A stretch of 64,000 nucleotides of DNA from Persicaria tinctoria (Eukaryota > Streptophyta > Magnoliopsida > Caryophyllales > Polygonaceae). Where the stretch lies: NCBI GenBank assembly GCA_037127255.1, contig JBANSL010000004.1, positions 90,459,627 to 90,523,626 on the forward strand, read 5' to 3'. Each line of letters opens with the position of its first letter. Positions within the stretch are counted from its first letter, which is position 1. Made by a program: the position numbers and the translations under genes. Below are positions 25,270 to 37,813 of the stretch, in pieces. The notes beneath the pieces were generated by a model. That model had not been told where the DNA came from and did not search any database. It worked only from the letters and a program-made list of their open reading frames with translations.

Positions 25270-27161
25270 ATGGCCTATTCCTGCAGGCTCATATTGCTGT
25301 TTTTGTGCATTTATTTCTGTTCCTTATTTCCTTGCTTTCATGCTAGACATCACAAGCATTTACTCAAAAGGCACAAGCACAGTCATCACCATTCACCTAC
25401 CCCTCCATCTGGGATATCTCTTCCTCCTGCTCCTCAGCCTGGTCCAGCTGACCCCCCTAGTTACCCCCCTAGTTCTGAGCCTACTGGCATTTTCGACATA
25501 CGAAATTTTGGTGCTGTGGGAGATGGTGTAACAGATGACACTGATGCATTTAGGCAGGCCTGGGATGCTGCTTGTGAAGTTGAATCCGCTGTGCTTCTTG
25601 CCCCCCGCGGCTACAGCTTCATGATTCAGTCTACTATCTTCACGGGTCCTTGTCAAAGTGGTTTCGTGCTCCAGGTAATAAGCAACCTTTTTGATCAACT
25701 GTCTTATAGTATAATAATGCTTTTTCAATGTTGGAAACCGGGCTTCATCTTTCTGCTTTCTCATAATTTCGTAATCAATTGACTGTTGAGCAGATTGAGG
25801 GCTCTCTCGTTGCACCTGACGGGCCTGACTCTTGGCCTAAGACCATCAGCAGGCACCAGTGGCTCGTGTTCTACAGATTAAATGAGCTGTCCCTCCAAGG
25901 AGGAGGCCTCATAGATGGCAGGGGAGAGAACTGGTGGAACCTCCCTTGCAAACCCCACAAGGTAAAGCTTTACATTTTCTGTACTAATGAAGCATCTTCA
26001 ATGCATTTTTGTATCTTGACATGAAAATATCGGCGTTACAGGGAGTAAATGGAACAACAGCAGCAGGACCTTGTGATAGCCCAATCGTAAGCAGATTGAA
26101 TCACACTCATTTCTCACCAAATCCAGTGGAAAAATGTTGAAATTTTCAGTCTATATTTGCAGGCAATCAGGTTCTTCATGAGCTCCAACTTGACTGTCAA
26201 AGACCTCAGGATAAAGAACAGTCCCCAGTTCCACTTCAGGTTCGACAACTGCACAAACGTCCACATTGAATCAATCTTCATAACAGCTCCTGCCTTGAGT
26301 CCCAACACAGACGGTATACACATTGAGAACACCAACAATGTTGAAATATACAACTCTGTTATATCCAACGGTGAGCTCAAATTCGCCTTTTTTCCCGCCC
26401 AAATCATAGCTTTAAAACCACTCCTTATGATAACTGAAAAATTCCTCATCTTTTCTCTGTAGGCGATGACTGTGTATCCATCGGCTCCGGCTGCTATGAT
26501 GTGGATATCAGAAACATCACATGCGGACCAAGTCATGGAATAAGGTCTGTGCTATTCTGTCATAGATGGAATCAGTTTCTTTTTGCACCTTTTCCTCAAC
26601 ATGCCTTTACTTTCCTTTTGTTTAATAGCCAATCCCCTATTTTTCTTCAGTATTGGAAGCCTAGGAAACCATGATTCAAGAGCCTGTGTGCACAACATCA
26701 CAGTGAGAGACTCCTTAATCAAGCTCTCGAACAATGGGGTCCGGATCAAGACTTGGCAAGGCGGGCATGGAGCCGTCTCAGACGTAACCTTCTCCAACCT
26801 TCACATGGATGCAGTGAGGAACCCCATCATAATTGACCAGTACTACTGCCTCGGACGAGGGTGCTCCAACAAGACCGCAGCAGTCCTTGTATCCGACATA
26901 CTCTACTCCAACATCAAGGGGACCTACGACGTGCGAAGCCCACCAATGCACTTCGGCTGCAGTGACTCGGTTCCTTGCACCAACATCACACTCTCAGAAG
27001 TGGAGCTCCTCCCAGCTTTCGGAGATTTCGTCTTGGACCCCTTCTGCTGGAACGCCTATGGGAACTTGCAGACGATGACCATACCACCGGTTTCTTGCTT
27101 ACAAGACGGAACCCCAAACGAACCCGTCTTGGAACAAGGCACTTACGGCTGCCGTTCTTAA
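25270..27161 (+). CDS. Polygalacturonase (GH28), secreted, His-rich N-terminus
   Basis: Six exons join in frame to 472 aa: 25270-25674, 25794-25961, 26042-26086, 26163-26370, 26463-26544, 26651-27161. The ATG at 25270 was chosen because it opens directly into a signal peptide (about residues 1-25); the frame is open further upstream to 25198. After the signal comes a histidine-rich stretch ([16 protein letters not shown]) and a proline-rich linker, then the GH28 right-handed beta-helix from about residue 72 ([20 protein letters not shown]). Catalytic motifs are NTD (254-256), DD (277-278), HG (300-301, in GPSHGI where most plant enzymes have GPGHGI) and RIK (334-336). It should hydrolyse homogalacturonan in the cell wall. 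The His-rich start recalls the Arabidopsis At1g48100 (PGX3) type, a resemblance I recall rather than computed. Confidence 0.93.
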
Positions 27162-28150
27162 TAGATTGCTCTTGATCTTGATGTGTATATAGAAATCAAT
27201 AGGGGGTTGATTTGTTTGAGTATCTGCTGGTAGCTAGCTAGCTGGGTTTTCTCGACTCGCGTCAGGTCGATCGATCGACTGTGTGTATTGATCAAGGAGA
27301 TGCATATTAGATAGCCATTCTCCTGAATCTTTGTGGATTATATGGCATTATAATCCAACTCTGAAGTGCATTTCTCCGGAGTAATATCTTCGCCTTTTTC
27401 GATTTAGATTCTTCCATCGCCAAGTTTCACCCAGACGTCGCAAACTCTATAGTACATTAACAGACTTTACAGTAATCTGAAAAGAGGCAAATATTCATAT
27501 TTGAATGTCCCAATGACTTGAGAGGTGCAGTGAATATTCAGAGACCGTACCCATAATGTGTATGGTGAATGGCAATGCACTGAAGTAAGTACTGTATATT
27601 CCTTGAGGCACAACCTTCGAGGAAAGCTCTGAAATAAAGGGATGAAATAAAATAAGAAGGGGAAAAATGTGCAGTAAGTGAAAAGCCAATATAATTACTG
27701 GTGTAAAATGGAAAAAGGGTAAAGTTGTGGTAGGCATGAAGAAGGGGGAGGTTTTATGGAAATAAAAAAGGATGAATTTGGAAAGATTCCTCACACACTT
27801 TACCAAGAATTAGCAAAAGTAAACCCAACATTTGTTCATGTAACTCTGATCTGTCTGTCATCCCAACCGAGTCCCACCATGACCATAGTTTATTGTTCCT
27901 CTACATGTAATGCAAGTTATTTTAACTAAGGTATCAAACATGAGCTGGTTTCAAGGGATGAGGTGCTAAGTCTCTTATATGATAATTGAATCTAGATTGA
28001 TCTTGAAAAAAAAACATATATTAAGAGTTTTTTTTAGAATATTTCTTATCGAGTAGCCTATTTTTTTTTTATTTTTTTGTCATTTTAAAAAAAATCTCTA
28101 AGATGTTGTAATATGTTTTTAGGTCATACACTATGATAATTATGACAATC
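27162..28150. other. Polygalacturonase 3' region and intergenic DNA
   Basis: This is the 3' UTR followed by AT-rich sequence. No gene, tRNA or transposon end was recognised before the LINE derivative at 28167. Confidence 0.3.
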
Positions 28151-28166
28151 ATGATGATATTGATGA

Positions 28167-29337
28167 ATATTCGATCGAAATTGAGAATTGAGGCTTCTGA
28201 AAAAAAACCTAGAGAGAGGCTCTGCCTCTCCCTCTCTAGAATACCAAAACCTTTTGTGAACCCAAGGGCTCCAGCCCTTTCTATTTCCCAATTTTTGAGT
28301 GATTTCTTCAAAAATTGGTTTGGGATTCTTCTTCTGTTCACCCTCCTTTGCTAGAAATTACTGGGATTTGGGGGTTGTTGGGGGTTGTTGGCGGTCTGTT
28401 GTGACCTCTCCTTCTCCTTCACGTCTCAGTGTGTGAAAGTGGGGTTCAATTCACTGGGTGTTCTATTGTTCCTCGTTTTGGTGTCGTTTTGGCTGGTGGA
28501 TCCTCATGCTTGTGGCGATTGGTGTGGGTTGGCTGAGCGGCGGCAGCGGTTGCTCCGCCACCTCTTCTTGTTCCTTCCCTTCTCGTCTGTCACCGGCATC
28601 ATCATATCCGAGTTGGCGGTGTCTGCTCGCTATCATCTCTCTTCAACGGCTCCTGGCGCTTCGATGCGGGTGGCCTCGTCGTCAGTAGTGTTCCCAGATC
28701 TGTCAATCCAAAGCCGGTTTTGGCGTACGTGTACCCCAGATCTGCAATCCGATCTCGGTTTCGTCGCCGGCGGTGCGGTATCCATGGCCTGATTTCGACG
28801 TCTTTCCTTCGGGCTCAAGGCTTAGCCTTGGGCCCGAGGGAGACCCACTGTTTAGACCCATCTTTTGTTCTTTGGGCCCAAAGCGGCCCGTTTGAGAGAA
28901 GGAAAAAATAATAAATAAATAAAATTGTGGACTGACCTGGATTGCCGAATTGCTTGGTTGTGTGGTTATTTGACTATGAGGCTAGCATCTTAGAGCGGTG
29001 TTTTTCTCCTTTGTCGACGTGCGAGAGGTCGTGGACGTGATCGAAACCTGAAGGCTCGTCAGTAGAGTCCAAATCTGAGGTTTCCGCTTAGTTCCCCAGG
29101 GATTCCCTGCGTTGCCCCTACCAACTGACAGACGAGTTGTCGCACTTCTTTATGTTCTTTCTTGAATAGTACTAGCCTGTGTCTGTAACTGCACGTTTGT
29201 AATTTGGTTTTATCCGGTTTGGTGTTGCTTTTCTTTTACCTTGTATTGACGGTTTGTCCGTCGCCGATTTATTCGGCCTATCGATCCACCGGGTATGTCC
29301 GGAGCATCGAATTTTTACTTAATCAAAAAAAAAAAAA
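28167..29337 (+). mobile_element. Non-coding LINE derivative with poly(A)
   Basis: The 1.17-kb insert ends in a poly(A) tract (29325-29337) and is flanked by a perfect 16-bp TSD, ATGATGATATTGATGA (28151-28166 and 29338-29353). It starts with CT-rich, leader-like sequence and has only short ORFs, with no endonuclease or reverse transcriptase. Its 3' tail (GACGGTTTGTCCGTCGCCGA, then TTCGGCC and TCCGGAGCATCGAATT) is shared with the minus-strand insert at 37814-39475. It was probably mobilised by a LINE in trans. Confidence 0.8.
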
Positions 29338-29533
29338 ATGATGATATTGATGATATCCCAATAGTAAGTCATTTCAGAATATTCATTTATACGTCATAAA
29401 TAGGTCATCCAACGCAAAATATAGCAGGTATTTGAAGATGCCTTTGCGATCAGCGTCAATAATTCACTGGCTTGACATATCGTGATCACATAAGTCGCAA
29501 TCAACTAAATATTCTTGTATTTGTAAACACGTA

Positions 29534-30240
29534 CTCTTTTTTTTTTTTTGAGTTCAAACGGCTGAATTTCATTCCATCTCCCCGTTCACAATTACAAAAA
29601 CATCCAAAGGTAAATAAGCTAAATAAAAAACTAATGAGGAACTAATAGGTCTATACCCCGCCATATTATGCGCGGCTTTATTACCTTCCCTACAAACGTG
29701 TGACCAAATTAAAGAAGTAAAACAACTAGCATAACATAAAATGGAAGAGATGAGATTTTTGAACATGCCTAAGCCTTCGTACCCGTTGCAGATCTTTGAA
29801 ACTAATGGCAAGCAATCCGACTCAATCTGCCTAACCCTCTCTTTGGCGAGCTTTAAAGCCCATAATACCGCCTCTGCTTCTGCTATTTGCACCTCCTGTG
29901 TATGTGGAATTTCCTTCTGCCCCGCCAGTATCAGCTTTCCCCTCTCATCTCGAGCCACGACCCCGATTGACGACCCCTTACGCTCTGAAACTGCGGCATC
30001 ACAGTTGAACTTGATGTAGCTTGATGCCGGTCTCAACCACCTGACTACCCGAGTCTCCTTCCCCGAACCCCTGACCATCACCTTGATCTCTTCGATTATC
30101 TTGTAAACCTTCGTGATCATATGCTTCGCGATCGGATGAACTGAAACCTATCCAAAGACCACCTGCTTGTCTCACTGTCAGATGGCCATTGGCTTGCCTT
30201 GCTCGGCGCCCACCATCCCAAACGACGTTGTTCACACTAT
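29534..30240 (-). pseudogene. LINE RNase H domain remnant
   Basis: The main frame, 29569-30120, encodes an RVT_3/RNase H-like domain: FNCDAAV (first Asp), IGVVARDERGKLILAG, AEAEAVLWALKLAKE (Glu), IESDCLPL (second Asp) and CREGNKAAHNMA near the end. Upstream sequence to about 30235 continues in another frame (NNVVWDGG), indicating a frameshift. A poly(A) run on the minus strand ends at about 29534, as in a 5'-truncated LINE insertion. No TSD was found. It is not a functional gene by itself. Confidence 0.75.
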
Positions 30241-30399
30241 GTCGATATTAAATCATGCTGGCGAGAGTGAGCCTCACGCACTATCTCGCTGGCAACGTCC
30301 CATTGACCCACGTATCGCGTCTTCCCCACGAGGGCTCACCTACAGCCCACGCATAGTACTATAAATACTCCCTTCTCTTCATAATTCGGAACCGATTTT

Positions 30400-32240
30400 C
30401 TGATAAAACAACGAGCTCTGCAATTATCTCCCGAAATTAAAGCCCCTGAAGTCTGAGGTCTCAAATCTCTTAAAGTGGAAAAGAATTGTTTCTCAGATAC
30501 ACCAATCATCTAAAGTTACCTTAACGAACAATAAAGTATAACCAAGAGCTTATCGCGAGTAAAGTATAACCAAGTGAAAAATAATCGTTTCGATGCTTGC
30601 TTGGGTTTGACATGAAATTTGTGTGTTTTGGTCTTCAAACCCCTTTACACTCTCATTTGTATAATTTAGGGTTTGTTTGGCAAAAGTTTATTAGAGCTTT
30701 TTAAAGAATTGTGGTAAAACTTTTTGTGGTTTTCGAAAAAATATTTTTACAAAAGTCTATGCAATTTGTCATGTCAAACAAGAAATTACTCTTTCAGTCC
30801 ATCCACAAAGGATAAAATTTCATCAAAATTTTTAATTTTCATCTAGATTTTAATATTAAACTAGATTAATCTCTGGCGTGTCAAACAACTCCAAATTTAA
30901 TTTATCAATCTTGCATAGTTCTTGGTTTCTCTTCCACATTATCAATTCTGCCATATTGATCGATGTCGCTCTAAAAGCACAAAAACAAAACAAAACATAA
31001 GTGTAACAACATAACTTAAAACTCAATACTGTATAATATGTATATTAATTAATTGCACCTTATCTTAACTTGGATGAAACAAACAAAATAAAGAAAGGTA
31101 TGGAAATTGATAGTTAGAGTTTGTAAGTAAGCGTAATTTGGAAGAAGGTGCGCAGAAAGAAAGAAAGAGAGAATGATTGGTTTTGAAGACAAAATTCCCA
31201 AAAGCAAAAAACAAAAGCAAAAGCATAAGCAAAATGGCATTGCTGTCCCTCTCACACTCCCTTTACTCTTTAGCTTGCAAATTAATGTCATCTTCTTCAG
31301 TCTTCACCACGCCTAATGCCTATGCAGTATGAAGTATGAACCAACCAGTAGCTCATCCATCTTCAACCTCATCTCTTACTGTTCTGATCATTAACTGTCT
31401 ACCCTATCCAAATCAATCACTCCTCCACCTCTTTGGATGGCCATCCGACTTGTCGCCATGCCCGGATTTCGTGATCATATGCCTGGATTTGATTCCTTGC
31501 ACAAAAATTGTCCTTGTAAATATCTACTTCATACAACCAATACATATTATACGCATATAGATACTACATATAAACAATGGGGATTTTTTTTTATAGGAAT
31601 TTTGAAATTGTATATTGGGATGTCCCACATAGACATATAGTACACCACACCAATGACAACACACAATGCAAGTACAATTTTGTGACAAGGAAAATGCATG
31701 GTTAAGTACAACTTTGAACCTCTTCATGACCCACAAGATTTCAATTTACATTAGCTACAAAAGATGGAAGATGTAAGTGGTGGGTATGACTAATCGTTGA
31801 CGCGAAGGGTCACGGGTAACATGATCAACAGGTTTACGGGTTCACAAGTCCGTTCTATGGTCACGCCTGATAACAGGTGTTTCTATTACTAACCTTAATT
31901 TTAAGACGGAGGGATTATTATTACTACTACTACTACTGAAGCATAGTCACCCTTTCTCCCGTTGAGCTAAAAAAAGAAACCCTTGTATTCCCTTTCTTTA
32001 ATAAAAAAAAAAATTGGATCACCTAAATTTTGGTTGTTGTTGGAATTTGATAACCCAATTCTAAGCTCTTAGTAAAAAAAAATGAGTGGAAAAGGGAATT
32101 TTGTTTAATTAAATGAATAAAAATTACAAGTATTTGGAAATGTCGATGGGCTAATGGGGTCTTTGTCTCTTTGATGCATTGAGTCGGTGCACGGGCGTTC
32201 GCATACCTCCAAACCTCAACCTCCACCCATCCCTCTCTTT
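30400..32240. other. Intergenic, no gene seen
   Basis: Only short ORFs occur. A region at about 31795-31875 (RC reading TCAGGCGTGACCATAGAACG with ACCCGTAA-like motifs nearby) looks like a decayed end of the hAT family seen at 6459-10663. A short (ACT)n tract lies at 31921-31936. Confidence 0.35.
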
Positions 32241-32244
32241 TCTA

Positions 32245-32478
32245 CTACATCCGATCCAAAAAAGAATGTCGTTTGACTTTTTAACACGTATTTTAAGGAG
32301 CTAAAAATTATATAAAATATCAACTTTTTTAAAATTATTTTTTTACAACTTAATATTTGTTGGTAATAAGTATTAGATTAAAAATAATAATAATAAAATT
32401 TTAATATATTATATAGTTTTTAACTCCTTAAAATACGTGTTAAAAAGTCAAACGACAACCTTTTTGGATCGGAGGGAG
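32245..32478. mobile_element. Stowaway-type MITE
   Basis: The ends CTACATCCGATCC and GGATCGGAGGGAG are inverted and flanked by TA. The arms continue with GTCGTTTGACTTTTTAACAC and its complement, so the whole element folds back on itself. It is 234 bp and non-coding. Confidence 0.85.
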
Positions 32479-33043
32479 TACTTGTTTCTTTTTTTTCGAT
32501 TAATCCCTTTTTTTTAGTTTAGTTCTATTAGAGGTCTATTTCCATGATTGGATTTAAGTTTCGGTTTTCCGGTTTCAAGATGTCATGTCATTTTCTCTTG
32601 ACGCTCTCATGTTCTCAGCATTCATAATATTTTCTTGGTCTTCTTCGACTTTCACTCACTTATGTTTGAGTATTTACTTGGTTATTTGATTATATGTATT
32701 ATGATGGTTGGTTCATCAGTCGTCTCTTTTTGACCTATCAACCATTGTCTGAAATTTTGAATCTCATAAAGGTAGGTATTTTTAATTCCATATTCATGAA
32801 TTAGTTTATAAGATTAGTCTAATAAGAATAAAATGAGCCCTAAAAAATTTAAAGAAAAATAAGGTATATTTACAACTATAACATACTACGTATTGATTTG
32901 GGGCAAATATCGCTATTATTCCAATTATATTTGTCAGCATTGATGAGATTTCATTTAAGATAAATTGAATTAAACATCAATGGGGTATCACCGTCAAGAA
33001 TGAACAAAAATATATTTTTAATATATAAAATGAAAAAATAATA
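32479..33043. other. Intergenic, nothing recognised
   Basis: AT-rich sequence between two MITEs, with no supported feature. Confidence 0.3.
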
Positions 33044-33296
33044 CTCCCTCCGTTCGGCAAAACTTGTCGTTTTAGAGTTTTGTTTTTATTCGGAAAAACT
33101 TGTCATTTTAGGTATTTTTGCTTCTACTTTACTAAAATGCCCTTAATTTAATTGATGTGTTGTGAGTTGTAGTTTTTGATAAAGTAAAAAGTAGAGTAAT
33201 AAATTAGGGTAAATTAGTAAAAAATGAGTATAATTATTAGCTTTATTAAAAGTTGTATAGAGAGTTAAAATGACAAGTTTTGCTGAACGGATGGAG
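33044..33296. mobile_element. Stowaway-type MITE
   Basis: The ends CTCCCTCCGTTCGGCAAAAC and the inverted GCTGAACGGATGGAG are flanked by TA (33042-33043 and 33297-33298). It is 253 bp and non-coding. Confidence 0.85.
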
Positions 33297-34103
33297 TATT
33301 AATGTACGTAGCTACTGTTTTCCTAGGTACGTAATTAGTTGGGTCATCTTGTTAATTAACATAAAATCTATCGTAAACCACGCTCTAATAATCTAATCAT
33401 AACTAATATTCGTACTTTAAAAAAGAAACATATATTATGATAGTAAAATATTTAATTAGTGGGTATTATTGTAAGATATTTATATGGATAGGCCTGCAAC
33501 TGCAAATAAAAGTCGGCTGAATTGGAAATGAGGTAGCTAGACCGGTGATGCTATCAACCCACTAATCAAACATTTTTGCTACACTAATAATTACTACTTT
33601 ATAATTAATTAACAATAATTAATAATAATAATATATATACTTTCACCAACAATGGAATAAAATTAACTTTTGGTTCGCCATTTCACTTGCAAATGTACAT
33701 AGGTACACCACTCATGAGTCATGACTCATATATGTCTTCATACATTATCATTTTATGCATGCAATTTACTCATTACACCAATTTAAAGAAAATATAAAGG
33801 GTAAGTTCTAACTATACAAACGTGGATCAATCTCTTTTTTTACCCTAATTTTTTTTTAAAAAAAAGTTAACCGTTAAATATAAAAAATCAGATAACTTGT
33901 GATTGTTTCACGTTATAAAAATAATGTCATCAACATATTGATGTAACCTTGACCAAAAAAACATATTGATGTACCATGTGACCGTTACATTAAGTGTCAT
34001 CAACTTCGGATATTTTTTGTTTTTTGAAAAAGAAATGTTTGATAACCTAGAAAATTCTAGCAAATCGAAAGATCAAAAACTTTTGCACTCATTCTTCATT
34101 TTT
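33297..34103. other. Intergenic, nothing recognised
   Basis: AT-rich sequence without coding signal or transposon ends that I could define. Confidence 0.3.
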
Positions 34104-34120
34104 TCTCCCTTTTTTATGTT

Positions 34121-34355
34121 TTTTTTTGGACGTGGGGGTTCCGAGGTTATCGACTAATCCCCCCACGGGTCCGGGCCCTAGCCTGCAAAGGACGCGAACC
34201 GGTTTAGCCAGGCGGCAAGCCACCAGGCAGGCTCACCCAAGCCAATGAAGGCTTGAGCACCCACTAATACACAAATTGTGTAAGAAGTGGGATTTGAACC
34301 CTTGACCTCTTGCAAGAGCCACCTCTCCCTAACCACTAGGGCAAGGGGTCATTGG
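34121..34355 (-). mobile_element. Complete tRNA-derived SINE
   Basis: Read on the minus strand, the element has an A-box-like CTAGTGGTTAGGG and a B-box-like GGGTTCAAATCCC near its 5' end. A unique body follows and an A-run ends it at 34121-34127. A perfect 17-bp TSD, TCTCCCTTTTTTATGTT, flanks it (34104-34120 and 34356-34372). It is about 235 bp, and the exact TSD suggests a young insertion. Confidence 0.92.
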
Positions 34356-34372
34356 TCTCCCTTTTTTATGTT

Positions 34373-37300
34373 GTGATGTGAAGAATGGTTGTCTAACATT
34401 GAAAAACATGAGAATCCAAAGCCTTGTATATAAATCAGTTAGCTATTTCTTCTATTGTAAATTGGTTTTAGAATGAAACAGATATCTGGTGAGAGGGTGA
34501 AAGTTGGTGGGATTTTTTTAGTTGCATCATTGCAGCTAATTGGATGGATAAATAGAGTTATGATAAGGATCACCTAATTCGCTATCGTAGTCCATTTTAT
34601 GGTCATCTACTATAATTGGTAAAATTAAAATTATTTATTAAATTTTTATTTAAGTGTTAGTAATATTTAATGTATTTTAGCTATTTTTCACCAATCACAT
34701 ATTCATAACAACTGAAATATAAAATAAACTACAAAGGTAGATTAGATGATCTTCGCCGTGTTATGGTGGGGTTGGTGGTGGTGGATTGTTGGTGGCTATT
34801 TTAATTGACTAATCCCTAAAGGCCCATGCATCTTCGAATCTACACCACCGCTTACACCACTTTGTCATCAACCACCCTTTTTTTCTTTATTTATTGTACT
34901 TTAATATATTTATTTATTCATTTATGTTTGTTTCTTACAACACATAATACTACGAAAACAAGATGTTATTCTTGATAAAAAAAAAAAAAAGAATGTTCTA
35001 TATACTTTAATATATTTATTTATTTTTATTTATTCATTTCTGTTCATTACACTTGTTGTTTCAGTTGGCAAATGGTGGATACTTTCTGTTATAAGGTTGT
35101 GTGTTTGATTCCCACTGTTAATTGATTCAAAAAACGATCAGTAAATACCATTGTAAGCGACCACTGGTTCTGAATTCACTATTTACTATGTGCGTGGGTA
35201 GACAGACAGATACATAGAAAAAAAAACATATATATGACTCATAAAATTTCATGTCAAAATGGAAGCCACGAGTATAATTAAGAGTTCATATAAGTTGTAA
35301 AGTTGCTTAACTGTATGTATTTAGCCACTCGAAAATACTCTTTCGATATAGTCGAAGAAATAATACGTATAGATTCTCTTAGACCCTGCTTGTGCGGGAT
35401 AAAATGAGAAGTACAAATACAAATGTTTGGGACGAAACTTTTGTCAAATTGGGCCACTTGGGCTACATAATTAATGGGATTGTCCTTTATCCAGCATTCT
35501 GAAACTGGCCCATGTTAATAGATGAACCGATTGAACTCACTCGGGTATATATACCCTAGTGGCTAGTGGCCTAGTAGTTCTTCAACTGGTCGACAAACAC
35601 CAAACTACCAAAGGTTGATGTGATGCATCCTTGTAAGATACATGCTCAGTCTCAATATAGTAGGTGATTTGAATTTTTAATACGTTTTTTAACAAGTTAA
35701 AAAATATATGGAATATTAATTTTTTAATAATTTTTTTTAATGTATTTGTATTTATTAGTAATAAGTTTGAAATTAGTTTTAAAGAAAAAAAATAATTAAA
35801 ATTTTATAGAGTTTTTAGGTTTTAAAAAAACGTCTCAAAAAATTAAATGGCCTATATTTTTAAAAAATTGATATTTTATAGATGGTTGATTCACTTGCTA
35901 GTGTTGACGTACTTTAAATATAAAAAAAAATCAGGAAGTTTATCCTCTTTGTCTTAAGAATCTATTATAAGATGACTTGTGAGGGGCAAGTCTTTCGTGT
36001 ATAATTCATTTATATTTTTTTTAAATCAATAAAGCATATTCTTTTAAACGTTTTTTTAAACAAGATAAAAATTCAATTTTCTAGACAAGCTTAGAGAAAT
36101 CGAGATATCGGACAAGTCGGTAGATGAACTAACCATAATGTAGAATCAAATCAAATAACAAAAGCAAATGACAAAATGGAAATAACACGAAACAAATAAC
36201 AGAAATGAAAGTGCGAAAATAAAATAAACGTGCACGTTATTCTACATTGTAAAACAAAACCAACACGATAAACGAAACAATCAGCCGACGGAGGACGCAC
36301 ACAGAGAACTCTGGGGACACTGGCGGACATTTCATATTATGGACTCCGAAGAGCCATCAGATTTTATATGGGCCTTTGTTTGACAATATAAGTGAACTTT
36401 TTTGGAATTTTTTATTTAAATATTATATAAAGTTTTTAAATGAGATAAATATAAAATTTTAGTTTAATTATATTTTAAAATTAGATTTTCACTACTAACC
36501 TCAAATCCGAGAGTTAGGTTGTTTTACTAGCAACGGCTCCAAATGTTTGTCTACTGTAAAAAAAAAAATAAAAAATAAAAAAAAAATAAAAAAAACACAA
36601 CTACCTCAAACTTACTGATTTTTTATATATTTATAAATCTATTCATTTTCTTATTTCTCATAAGCTAATTTGTAGGGTATTAGTTACCCTATCAATTAGG
36701 GTTAATAAATAGTACGTACCTTACTAGTTTATAAGCGATTGAATTTAATATATATATATATATAACACTTAATCCATCGACTTCAGTTATCGTAAAAATT
36801 TTAGTTACCTCATCAGTTACGTGTTACCAAACTGTTTTTATTTTAATGTTTCAAATCTTCATTTTATCAGCTAAATGACCTTTCATCCATCTTAGCGTTA
36901 AAAGAAAAACATCCCTATATAAAATACTCATGCTTTGACATGAGTTAGAGTCTATTTTACGTACAAACCAAAACCTACCTAGAACCATGAAAATTAATAG
37001 ATAAATTCATAACTCTCGCGTCGTATAAACAACAACCCGGTATATCCTGCGGGTAATCATGGTTTGGGGGCCAGGATCTAAGCACTATTTTCCGGAACAA
37101 GTCGAGAGAGTGTTTCCGATAGACCCAGAACAATAGGTTACTTGAACTACATGGAAGAATGTCTCATAGAAGAGAAATAGAATCAGTAAAGAAGCATAAA
37201 AGAAGTCAGAAAAGAAACAAAGACAACAAAACACAACAATATGGTCCAAAACTCTACAAATCAGCAGTTCGAATGCACCTCCTCCAGTGCTCCCTATCCG

Positions 37301-37450
37301 AAGTAATATCTTTCGAAAGGTTTAGAAGATTGAGATTATGTCGAATGACCTCCATCTAACTCTTTTTTAGTCTATCTCTCCTAACTCCTACGAATTTCTC
37401 CAAATTCCAAGCTCTCACACCTACGAACTGGTGGCGAAGTAGGTCTCTCA
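34373..37450. other. Intergenic, degenerate repeats
   Basis: No gene is supported in 3 kb. A decayed Stowaway-like fold occurs at about 35660-35875 and an A-rich tract at 36559-36600. At about 37029-37110 the sequence AACAACAACCCGGTATATCC with TGGTTTGGGGGCC resembles the 3' tail of RTE-type LINEs or their SINEs read in the opposite direction. None has clear boundaries. Confidence 0.35.
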
Positions 37451-37573
37451 TGCACGTGCAGGGCCGGACCTGAAGCGAGGCCAAAGAGGCGCTCGCCTCG
37501 GGCCCAATGTGCATAGGGGCCCAAACCATTATTGAAATGTAATATCTAAAATAAAGGTATAAAACTAAACACA

Positions 37574-37663
37574 ATGTCGGCTTGGCTCAATTGGTTTGGA
37601 CAAGGGAGTAGTGTGCCTGTGTTACTATGCAGCCCGGGTTCGAATCCCATTCGCCCCACCTTT
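37574..37663 (+). repeat. tRNA-like SINE fragment
   Basis: The sequence has an A-box-like TGGCTCAATTGG and, about 45 bp on, the perfect B-box GGTTCGAATCCC. A T-run follows at 37662-37669. This is the layout of a tRNA-derived promoter. It cannot fold into an intact cloverleaf by eye, and no TSD was found. Confidence 0.45.
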
Positions 37664-37813
37664 TTTTTAAATTTCCCATCTTATGACTTATTTGAGTTGG
37701 TAATACTTATAAATTATAATTTCTTTATCATTTCTTTATTGCCATTTTTTTTGGTTTATTGATTAGTTTCTTTTCTGTTTTCATATTTATTCTATTTTTT
37801 TTGGTTTTTTTTT

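Noticed and set aside
28385..28911. Coding gene downstream of the polygalacturonase
   Set aside because: The ORFs fall within a retrotransposed non-coding element bounded by a 16-bp TSD and poly(A).
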